Assembly: GCA_002306315.1 (NCBI GenBank)
Contig: DBRK01000023.1
Location: 1-8,251, forward strand
Reading direction: 5' to 3'
DNA from: Patescibacteria group bacterium UBA1370
GTDB lineage: Bacteria; Patescibacteriota; Microgenomatia; UBA1400; PJMF01
Length of the DNA stretch: 8,251 nucleotides
The position numbers and the translations under genes were made by a program. Shown here piece after piece: positions 1 through 5,644 of this stretch. How positions within the stretch are numbered: the first letter of the stretch is position 1; each line of letters opens with the position of its first letter. Below the pieces are notes generated by a model. That model was not told where the DNA came from. It saw nothing but the letters and a program-made list of their open reading frames with translations, and did no database searches.

Positions 1-1
1 C

Positions 2-307
2 AGCTATTACGGCATTCTGCTTGACGAAAGCCTGCTTTCTGAGTTGTTTGCGTTGATAGATGAAAATGCGCAGTCTCAAGCTATGCAGACCATAGCAGCT
101 GTTCTCGATTATCAGGTCTTGAACGCCGCGCTGGCACTCTTGCCCGAGCAAAAAGATCAGCTCGAGTATTTGGAAATTATCAGAGAAGAATATTCGTCGG
201 CACACCCTCTGCAGTGGCTAACACTTAAAAACAGTTCATCGGAAGTTTTGCTGGCTGAAACGGTTGAGCGAACATTGCTCAGCCTGATTAGTCTCCTGAA
301 AAAATAA
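2..307 (+). CDS. C-terminal part of an unrecognised protein (5' end outside window)
   Basis: The frame is open from the first bases of the window to a TAA at 305-307, so this is the last 101 residues of a longer protein. A TTG at 44 could formally start an 87-residue product, but the open frame continues upstream and no ribosome binding site precedes it, so a truncated gene is the better reading. The product looks all-helical, rich in Leu, Glu and Ala, with short amphipathic segments, an LPEQKDQLEYLEII stretch near the middle and a leucine-rich end finishing in two lysines. It has no cysteines, signal peptide or membrane segment. I do not recognise the family. The alternation of helices around an LPEE-like motif loosely recalls small helical proteins common in Patescibacteria, but that is only an impression. 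It ends 50 bases before ybeY, and a promoter-like site lies in that gap. Confidence 0.6.
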   Translation, partial: SYYGILLDESLLSELFALIDENAQSQAMQTIAAVLDYQVLNAALALLPEQKDQLEYLEIIREEYSSAHPLQWLTLKNSSSEVLLAETVERTLLSLISLLKK

Positions 308-319
308 GCCTTCAGGGAC

Positions 320-348
320 TTTACAGTACCGAACATAGTTTGTAGAGT
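320..348 (+). promoter_or_regulatory. Candidate sigma70-type promoter for ybeY, giving a near-leaderless mRNA
   Basis: A -35-like TTTACA (320-325, five of six matches to TTGACA) is separated by 17 bases from a -10-like TAGAGT (343-348, four of six matches to TATAAT). A start about seven bases downstream would fall near 355, only two to four bases before the ybeY ATG at 358. No Shine-Dalgarno sequence precedes that ATG, which fits a leaderless or almost leaderless message. It would serve ybeY and probably the dnaX-ybaB-rdgB-peptidase genes behind it. This is a consensus match only; promoters in this lineage are poorly known. Confidence 0.4.
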
Positions 349-357
349 ACAGATACG

Positions 358-747
358 ATGATTACCATCAACCTATCAGTTGGTTCCCGTTATCCCGTGA
401 ATCGAAAAAAGCTACGCCTAGCTGCGGAGTCATTTCTGCGATCTCATCAAATAGATCATGCTCAAGTAGATATTTCCGTCGTGGGCACCAGGAAAATTAA
501 AGAGCTCAACGAGTCAAAACTTAGACATCAAGGCGCCACCGATGTGCTTTCTTTTCCTCAGCATCACAAAAATGAACTGCATGATTTTCCTCTTCCGGAA
601 GGCATTCCTCCTCATCTCGGAGACATAGTAATCAGCTTTCCTGAGGCAGTCAGCACTGCCAAACGCTACGGCAAGATGGTCGATGACCAATTATGCTTTT
701 ACCTAGAACATGGACTCTTGCACCTATTAGGTTACCATCATGAATAA
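358..747 (+). CDS. ybeY: Endoribonuclease YbeY (16S rRNA maturation)
   Basis: YbeY is a zinc-dependent single-strand endoribonuclease acting in the cytoplasm in 16S rRNA 3'-end maturation and ribosome quality control. The family signature is clear: TDVLSFP at residues 61-67, with the upstream LN...R element (L50, N51, R56); GDIVIS at 88-93; and the zinc motif HGLLHLLGYHH at 118-128, giving the H-x3-H-x5-H ligands H118, H122 and H128. Two things are unusual. The Asp that normally precedes the third His (GYDH) is His here (H127). The protein also stops at E129, one residue after the last ligand, whereas bacterial YbeY proteins are usually about 140-170 residues with a helix after this motif. 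The TAA is followed after two bases by the dnaX ATG, so the end is tightly packed against the next gene. ATG 358 gives the usual N-terminal beta strand and is a good start although it lacks a Shine-Dalgarno site. Confidence 0.93.
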   Translation: MITINLSVGSRYPVNRKKLRLAAESFLRSHQIDHAQVDISVVGTRKIKELNESKLRHQGATDVLSFPQHHKNELHDFPLPEGIPPHLGDIVISFPEAVSTAKRYGKMVDDQLCFYLEHGLLHLLGYHHE

Positions 748-749
748 TC

Positions 750-2360
750 ATGGCCTGGAATAGAAAATATCGTCCCTCCAGCATCTCCGGTCTTCACCTG
801 GTTGAAGTGCGCAATCAGCTTGAGACACTCATTTTGCAAGGCAGCATCCCTCAAGCATTGCTTTTTGCTGGTCCTAAGGGCACTGGCAAGACCTCGGCCG
901 CAAGAATTCTTGGGGCCTTACTTAATGACCCCGAAAATCTAGAACCGGTAAAATCCATCTTTTTCTCCAAAAAGAAAACAAAGAAAGGCTCATCTCTCCA
1001 GGATATAAAAACAATTACTCCTCTGGCAGAAAAAATATTGTCCGGTGATTCCTATGTAGTTCAAGAAATGGACGCTGCCAGCAATCGGGGCATTGATGAT
1101 ATCAGAGCACTCAAAGAACGGATAATGCTGCCCCCGCAAGAGGGTGTCATTACCGTTTATATCCTAGATGAAGCGCACATGTTAACTACAGAGGCATTTA
1201 ACGCCTTGCTTAAGCTGCTTGAAGAGCCCCCTGAGCATGTGCTTTTTGTATTGGCGACAACCGCATTGCACAAAATACCGGCAACGATCTCTTCCCGCTG
1301 CCATGTGGTACAGTTTAGACAAGCAACCAACGAGGAGATTCTGGCAGCATTGAAATCGATCTTAGAAAAAGAAAAAATTGCTTATGACACAGAAGCCCTA
1401 GGAGAAATCGCTCATCAAGCCGACGGCAGTTTTCGTGATGCCATAAAACTCCTGGAGTTGGCCGCCAGCACCGGCAAGGTAACTCTGGAATCAGTTGAGA
1501 AATTTTCCGGCATTCAAATCATACACGACGTTGAAGAACTCATCACGGCTGTTATTGCCAAGGACTCCCCTGCAGTTTCTGCTATTTTCTCCAGACTCAG
1601 ACAAAGAAACGTTGACTCTAAACACTTTCACCGGCAGGTGGCTGCCTATTTGCACCAGCAGTTGCTTAAATCATTTCAGCTCGTCGAAGGCAAACCTACC
1701 TTTAAAGAAACGGCTGCCCGCTTCCTTTTATCAGAAATCTCGTCGCTTGATTTATCGTTACCTTCTCCATTGCCGCATTTACCATTGGAATTAAAGTTCC
1801 TGGAAATCATTGAACGCGCTAAAAAAAATGGTCCTAATAAAGGTGGCGTGGAGAAATCGCACAACAACTCTCCAAAAAAGTCCAATAATAATGCCAACTT
1901 TTCCAACAAAGCCAAGGTGATAGCTGAAGATATGGGGGTCACCTCCTTAAAATCATCAAGGAAATTTCCGCCGATTGATCAAGGGGAACCTGATACCCTC
2001 AGACAGCCAACGCATCATAGACCAGGCGATGGCAAAGCTCTGATTAACAACTGGGAACATTTCATTGATCTAGTTAATCAAGAAAATTCGACTTTTGCTG
2101 CCTTGCTCAGATCCGCTGAACCGGTCTCTGGAGATACTGGCGAAATAAAACTCCGGGTTTATTACAAATTCCACGCCGAACAACTAGCGCACTCCCGCTT
2201 TATGGAATTAGCTGCCCGCCATATGGAAACGCTTTGCAACGGGCAAGTAGCGATTGATATCATACTTACCGAACCAAGAACTGACAAAGTTCAAAATGCT
2301 CCAGACTCGTCGGGGCTGAATGAGGATTTGGCTCAAGTAGCTAGCGAGACCTTGATGTAG
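750..2360 (+). CDS. dnaX: DNA polymerase III subunit gamma/tau (DnaX clamp loader)
   Basis: DnaX is the AAA+ motor of the clamp loader that places the beta sliding clamp on primed DNA. The first residues (WNRKYRP) are a typical DnaX start. Walker A is GPKGTGKTS (41-49), Walker B is LDEAH (139-143), and EMDAASNRGID (106-116), the ATT sensor region (169-171), the SRC arginine finger (R183) and GSFRDA sensor 2 (226-231) are all present. The four-cysteine zinc module that usually lies between Walker A and the DAASN motif is missing: residues 59-85 have no Cys and carry a Lys/Ser-rich stretch instead (KKKTKK at 74-79). Domain III ends near residue 357. A Lys/Asn/Ser-rich, probably disordered linker runs to about 428, and a C-terminal tau domain follows (W435 to about 520). 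An A8 run lies exactly at the domain III/linker border (see separate entry). The neighbours ybeY (2-base gap) and ybaB fit; the dnaX-ybaB pair is conserved across bacteria. Confidence 0.96.
   Translation: MAWNRKYRPSSISGLHLVEVRNQLETLILQGSIPQALLFAGPKGTGKTSAARILGALLNDPENLEPVKSIFFSKKKTKKGSSLQDIKTITPLAEKILSGDSYVVQEMDAASNRGIDDIRALKERIMLPPQEGVITVYILDEAHMLTTEAFNALLKLLEEPPEHVLFVLATTALHKIPATISSRCHVVQFRQATNEEILAALKSILEKEKIAYDTEALGEIAHQADGSFRDAIKLLELAASTGKVTLESVEKFSGIQIIHDVEELITAVIAKDSPAVSAIFSRLRQRNVDSKHFHRQVAAYLHQQLLKSFQLVEGKPTFKETAARFLLSEISSLDLSLPSPLPHLPLELKFLEIIERAKKNGPNKGGVEKSHNNSPKKSNNNANFSNKAKVIAEDMGVTSLKSSRKFPPIDQGEPDTLRQPTHHRPGDGKALINNWEHFIDLVNQENSTFAALLRSAEPVSGDTGEIKLRVYYKFHAEQLAHSRFMELAARHMETLCNGQVAIDIILTEPRTDKVQNAPDSSGLNEDLAQVASETLM
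1821..1840 (+). other. Candidate dnaX slippage/frameshift site making a gamma-like short product
   Basis: Eight consecutive A (1821-1828) fall on codons 358-360 of dnaX, at the end of domain III. In the -1 frame the next codons are TGG, TCC and then tandem TAA TAA (1835-1840). Either transcriptional slippage adding one A or -1 ribosomal slippage on A AAA AAT (1823-1829) would end translation at once, giving a product of about 362 residues that keeps the full AAA+ motor and domain III but lacks the linker and tau domain. This matches where gamma ends in bacteria known to make it: E. coli by ribosomal frameshifting on A AAA AAG, Thermus thermophilus by transcriptional slippage on an A run. I see no convincing downstream hairpin and only a weak upstream GGA, so slippage in RNA synthesis is the more likely mechanism. 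Confidence 0.45.
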
Positions 2361-2401
2361 TACAATTGGTAGTACGTACCTTGTGTGTTTGTCTATTAAA
2401 G

Positions 2402-2407
2402 AAAGGA
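2402..2407 (+). promoter_or_regulatory. Ribosome binding site that fixes the ybaB start
   Basis: AAAGGA sits three bases before the ATG at 2411, within a longer purine run. It is one of the clearer Shine-Dalgarno-like sites in the window, though spaced closer to the ATG than usual. It favours ATG 2411 over the in-frame TTG at 2366, which would add 15 residues (including two Cys) absent from the family. A TACAAT at 2361-2366 just after the dnaX stop resembles a -10 box but has no partner -35, so an internal promoter is possible but weak. Confidence 0.6.
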
Positions 2408-2410
2408 AAT

Positions 2411-2692
2411 ATGGCTAACCCCTTTAAGGCTCTAGGAGACCTCAATCAACTACGAAAGCAAGCCAAGCAAATGCAAGATGAGCTGGCAGCTGAAGAAATT
2501 CGTGTGGAACGCGATGATGTCGTTGTTATCATCTCTGGAGACCAAAAGATTAAACACTTTTCTGTTCAGGGCGTCACCAGCAACGAAGCAGTTGATGTGT
2601 TAAATGAAGCAATCAAAAAATCCCAAGAGCTTGCCGCCAAGAAACTGCAGAGCATGACCGGTGGTCTGGGCGGTTTACTTCAGGGAAGCTAA
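2411..2692 (+). CDS. ybaB: YbaB/EbfC family nucleoid-associated protein
   Basis: This 93-residue protein belongs to the small dimeric YbaB/EbfC DNA-binding family, found on the nucleoid and linked genetically with dnaX and recR. The N-terminal third is a charged helix (LNQLRKQAKQMQDELAAEE, about 11-29) matching the QAQKMQ region of the family. It is followed by beta strands (IRVERDDVVVIISGDQKIKHFSV, about 30-52), a second long helix (NEAIKKSQELAAKKLQSM, about 65-82) and a Gly/Leu-rich tail (TGGLGGLLQGS). Family members are usually 100-110 residues, so this one is slightly short. The start was set at ATG 2411 because of the purine-rich site just upstream and because the TTG-initiated extension does not look like the family. 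It follows dnaX by 50 bases and precedes rdgB by 6. The usual downstream partner recR is not present here. Confidence 0.9.
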   Translation: MANPFKALGDLNQLRKQAKQMQDELAAEEIRVERDDVVVIISGDQKIKHFSVQGVTSNEAVDVLNEAIKKSQELAAKKLQSMTGGLGGLLQGS

Positions 2693-2698
2693 ATTCTC

Positions 2699-3295
2699 AT
2701 GGAGCTTGTCTTTGCCAGCTCTAACCAGGGCAAAATAAATGAATTGCGTCAGATAATTGCTGATCTTTCCGATTCTATTTCTCTCTTAACAATCGGGGAC
2801 GGGGTTCCGGAAATTCCTGTTAAAGAATCAGGTGCTGATTTTACTGAGAATGCCATACTAAAAGCCAAGGCATATGCAAGGGTTACAGGTAAACCCACCG
2901 TTGCCGATGATTCAGGTTTAGAAGTATTAGCTCTTAATGGTGCCCCAGGTGTTAATAGCAATCGCTGGTATCCCGGCAGTGATGGTGATCGCAACCGAGC
3001 CTTGCTAGATAAATTAACCGATAAAAGTGATCGCATGGCTCAATTTGTGACTGCGGTCGCTTATCTTCCAGATTCCGAGGCGGAACCGCAGATATTCATT
3101 GGTTCTGTGTCTGGCAAGATCACAGATGAACCAAGGGGATCGGCCGGCTTCGGGTATGATCCGATCTTCATCCCTGATGGTTACGCCAAAACCTTTGCGG
3201 AACTAGGGTTAGCAGAAAAAAATAAGATTTCCCACCGAGCCAAAGCATTTAAAAAATTTGCAGACTATTTAGCTAATCAATATGAAAAACAATAA
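2699..3295 (+). CDS. rdgB: XTP/dITP diphosphatase (RdgB/HAM1 family)
   Basis: This is a house-cleaning nucleotide pyrophosphatase that hydrolyses non-canonical purine triphosphates (dITP, XTP, ITP) to the monophosphate and PPi, keeping deaminated purines out of DNA and RNA. The family motifs are present in order: FASSNQGKINELRQI (5-19, with the substrate-binding S8-N9-x2-K12); DFTENAILKAKAY (47-59); ADDSGLEVLALNGAPGV (69-85, with catalytic D70/D71); SNRW (87-90); GSAGFGYDPIF (147-157); TFAEL (165-169); and EKNKISHRAKA (173-183, with S178-H179-R180). At 198 residues it is full length. AGGGAAG at 2682-2688, inside the end of ybaB, lies 10 bases before the ATG and supports this start. The last 14 bases overlap the start of the peptidase gene, which suggests coupled translation. 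No key residue appears to be missing. Confidence 0.96.
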   Translation: MELVFASSNQGKINELRQIIADLSDSISLLTIGDGVPEIPVKESGADFTENAILKAKAYARVTGKPTVADDSGLEVLALNGAPGVNSNRWYPGSDGDRNRALLDKLTDKSDRMAQFVTAVAYLPDSEAEPQIFIGSVSGKITDEPRGSAGFGYDPIFIPDGYAKTFAELGLAEKNKISHRAKAFKKFADYLANQYEKQ

Positions 3296-4493
3296 TTACC
3301 AACCACCGAAAAAAATATTGGCAAAATATGCTGATGTACTTGTGAATTTTGCTTTAAACTCTGGCAAAGGCATAAAAGAAGGCGATGTGGTCGAATGCAC
3401 TGTTCCGGATGTAGCCAAACCCTTAGCCCTGGAACTGCAAAATGCCATCCTCCGAGCCGGCGGGCACCCAAGAATCCGTTTGATACCAACCATGTTTACC
3501 AGAGATTATTTTGAAATAGCTACCGATGAGCAGCTCACTTATTTCCCTGAAAATTATCTTCGCAGCAAAGCAGAACTCCTTGATCACACCATCGGTATTA
3601 TTGCGGAAGTAGATCCAGAAGAATTAAAAGGCATTGATCCGCATAGAATCATGCTCCAACGCAATTCCCAATATCCATATCGGGATTGGCTTTTTGAAAA
3701 AGAACGTAAAGGCAAGTTTACCTGGACGGCTGCCCTCTGGGGCACCACCGGCAAGGCCAAGGTGGTTGGCTTGAGTTTGGAAGAATACTGGAACCAGATA
3801 GTCAAAGCCTGCTTTCTTGACCAAGATGATCCGATTGCAACCTGGAAAAAACTGGTTGCTGATCAAAAGATTATCCGGGACAAACTAGATGAGCTGGCCA
3901 TTAGGGAAGTAAAAGTTGAAGGCCCAGACGTTGATCTAACTTTGCAAATTGGCGAAAATCGAGCTTGGAAGACGGGTTATGGCAGCAACATTCCCAGTTT
4001 TGAGCATTTCACCTCTCCAGATTGGCGAGGCACAACCGGCTGGATAAGGTTTGATCAACCACTGTATAGATTCGGTTATATTCTCAAAGATATAGAGCTC
4101 GAGTTCAAGCAAGGGCGTGTAATCAAAGCCAAAGCCAGTAAGGGCGGTAAAGTACTGGAGAGTATGCTCAAGTCAGAAAACGCTGATAGAGTCGGCGAGT
4201 TTTCTCTCACTGACAAGCGTTTCTCCAGGATTACTCACGTAATGGCAGAAACCTTGTTTGATGAAAACATTGGTGGACCTCATGGCAACACTCATATAGC
4301 CCTAGGCATGGCATATAAGGATTGTTTCAAAGGTGATGCTTCAAAAGTCTCTGACCGAGAGTGGGAAGAAATGGGTTATAACAACTCACCAGTTCATACC
4401 GACATCATCAGCACTACTGAAAGAGTCGTTACGGCTACAGCGGGGGATGGAGGCAAGATTGTCATCTACAAAGAGGGTTCATTTACACTTTAA
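3282..4493 (+). CDS. M29 family (AmpS/aminopeptidase T-like) metallo-aminopeptidase
   Basis: This 403-residue cytoplasmic exopeptidase belongs to the M29 family, two-metal enzymes that remove N-terminal residues from peptides, probably in peptide recycling. The N-terminal domain (about 1-210) carries the usual IKEGDVVEC and LRAGGHPRI segments. The C-terminal catalytic domain retains all expected ligands: E241 in NIPSFEHFTSPDW, E306 in VGEFSL, H338 in GNTHIALG with Y345 nearby, and H372 and D374 in NSPVHTDII. The segment before H338 reads DENIGGPHGNTH, longer than the DENxxxH form of the Thermus and Staphylococcus enzymes, placing it in a different branch of the family. ATG 3282 overlaps the end of rdgB by 14 bases; there is no Shine-Dalgarno site, so translation probably depends on the upstream gene. 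It ends 17 bases before the stop of the convergent aldolase gene. No good terminator is visible between them, only a 4-bp stem at 4486-4498. Confidence 0.92.
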   Translation: MKNNNYQPPKKILAKYADVLVNFALNSGKGIKEGDVVECTVPDVAKPLALELQNAILRAGGHPRIRLIPTMFTRDYFEIATDEQLTYFPENYLRSKAELLDHTIGIIAEVDPEELKGIDPHRIMLQRNSQYPYRDWLFEKERKGKFTWTAALWGTTGKAKVVGLSLEEYWNQIVKACFLDQDDPIATWKKLVADQKIIRDKLDELAIREVKVEGPDVDLTLQIGENRAWKTGYGSNIPSFEHFTSPDWRGTTGWIRFDQPLYRFGYILKDIELEFKQGRVIKAKASKGGKVLESMLKSENADRVGEFSLTDKRFSRITHVMAETLFDENIGGPHGNTHIALGMAYKDCFKGDASKVSDREWEEMGYNNSPVHTDIISTTERVVTATAGDGGKIVIYKEGSFTL

Positions 4494-4510
4494 TAGTGAA
4501 TTTAAGCTGT

Positions 4511-5569
4511 TTAGGCCAACTTGATTTCCGGCATCAGGTAAACATCCTGAACCGCCCTGAGGATTTTTAATCCATCTTTCCATTCTTTTTTGAATAATTT
4601 GCGGCCAATCATCAGTCCCGATCCGCCGGCACGCTTATTAATGACCGCAGCTTTGATCGCCACCTTCAGATCATCCTCGCCGCTGCTCTCGCCTCCTGAA
4701 TTAACTAAGGCAATCCTACCGTTATAGCAATGGGCGAGTTGAAACCGAACCATGTCAATTGGATTGCCGGTCAAGAGAGCCTGATACATGTCGGGATCAG
4801 ATTTGCCCAGTTTTAAATCTTTAAATGCGAATAAATACTTAGGGAACTTTTGTTTAATTATGTCAGCACCCATAGTAACCCCAATGTGACAGGCTTGGGC
4901 AGTGACATCTACTGCTTGGCTGTAATCCTTTCCATCATGCTTGTATTCAGGATTCCTTGGATAACACCAGAGGACAGTGAATAAACCCAAGCGATGCGCC
5001 TCCTCAAAAGCGGCGGCAACTTCTTCTATCTGACGATGAGACTGTTTTGAACCGAAATAAACAGTAGCCCCAACCCCTGCCGCTCCCAGATCATGGGCGC
5101 GCTGGACCGATGAAAATGGCACTTGGTCAATTTGCGACGGCTTGGTCAAGTGTTCGCTATGATTAAGCTTGACGATGAAGGGGATTTTTCTGGCATATTT
5201 CTCTGAAACCATTCCCAATACCCCAGCGCTGCTGGTAACAGCGCTGCAGCCTCCCTCGACAGCGAACTGGACAATTTTTTCCGGGTCAAAGAATTGCGGG
5301 TTCTTATAAAAAGAAAATGCTGCCGAGTGCTCCAATCCCTGATCTAGCGGAAATATTGACAAATAACCGCTCTTTCCAAGTCTGCCGTGGCTATAGAGGC
5401 GCCTAAGGTTTTTCCTTACTAATGGCGACCTATCCGATCCCGCCAGTTCACTTCCTCTAGGAAGTTTAAAATGGAGGGATAGAGATTTCAGGGGAATTTT
5501 TTCGGCCTGGTGGTGCAAGAGCTTTTCAGCTTCTGAGCCAAGCAGTTCCACTACCTCCTGATAAGTCAT
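4511..5569 (-). CDS. fbaB: Class I fructose-bisphosphate aldolase (FbaB/DhnA type)
   Basis: This TIM-barrel, Schiff-base aldolase interconverts fructose 1,6-bisphosphate with dihydroxyacetone phosphate and glyceraldehyde 3-phosphate in glycolysis and gluconeogenesis. At 352 residues it matches the length of E. coli FbaB. Family marks are SIFPLDQGLEHS (71-82); VKLNHSEHL (133-141); GAAGVGATVYFGS (162-174); WCYPRNPEY (201-209); MGADIIKQKFP (233-243), with K239 the likely Schiff-base lysine by alignment with the DhnA family (K241 the alternative); VNSGGESSG (289-297); and the phosphate-binding GSGLMIGRKLF (316-326). The ATG at 5569 is preceded by a purine-rich AAAGAAGA, a reasonable weak ribosome binding site. 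The gene converges with the peptidase gene and diverges from the glucan phosphorylase gene across 75 bases, which puts two sugar-phosphate enzymes on either side of one control region. An aldolase of related substrate range (as in the LsrF branch) is less likely given the FbaB-like length and motifs. Confidence 0.92.
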   Translation of the reverse strand: MTYQEVVELLGSEAEKLLHHQAEKIPLKSLSLHFKLPRGSELAGSDRSPLVRKNLRRLYSHGRLGKSGYLSIFPLDQGLEHSAAFSFYKNPQFFDPEKIVQFAVEGGCSAVTSSAGVLGMVSEKYARKIPFIVKLNHSEHLTKPSQIDQVPFSSVQRAHDLGAAGVGATVYFGSKQSHRQIEEVAAAFEEAHRLGLFTVLWCYPRNPEYKHDGKDYSQAVDVTAQACHIGVTMGADIIKQKFPKYLFAFKDLKLGKSDPDMYQALLTGNPIDMVRFQLAHCYNGRIALVNSGGESSGEDDLKVAIKAAVINKRAGGSGLMIGRKLFKKEWKDGLKILRAVQDVYLMPEIKLA

Positions 5570-5644
5570 ATATCTTCTTTCAGAGATGAAAATGTTGTAC
5601 TATGTACACTGTAACAGATTTTCACCCTTTTAGAAAACATCTAC
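5570..5644. promoter_or_regulatory. Divergent control region between the aldolase and glucan phosphorylase genes, with a palindrome
   Basis: The 75 bases between the two divergent starts must hold the promoters of both genes. The centre contains a perfect inverted repeat, TGTAC-TAT-GTACA (5596-5608), partly overlapping a -10-like TACACT (5605-5610) on the plus strand. I find no convincing -35 hexamer at standard spacing on either strand. A site of this shape overlapping promoter elements could be an operator for a dimeric regulator acting on both genes, but this is inference, and short palindromes occur by chance. Confidence 0.35.

Noticed and set aside
2357..2375. Direct repeat GTAGTAC (2357-2363 and 2369-2375) after dnaX as a regulatory site.
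   Set aside because: Seven bases repeated over a stop codon is weak, and no promoter of proper spacing accompanies it.
2366..2410. In-frame TTG start extending YbaB by 15 residues.
   Set aside because: The extension does not resemble the family, and a purine-rich ribosome binding site lies just before ATG 2411.
3277..3493. Minus-strand open frames across the rdgB/peptidase junction.
   Set aside because: They overlap two conserved genes, are short and low in recognisable features, and are best explained as shadows.
4486..4498. Small inverted repeat CACT-TTAAT-AGTG between the convergent peptidase and aldolase genes as a terminator.
   Set aside because: The stem is only 4 bp, overlaps the peptidase stop codon and is not followed by a convincing T-tract.
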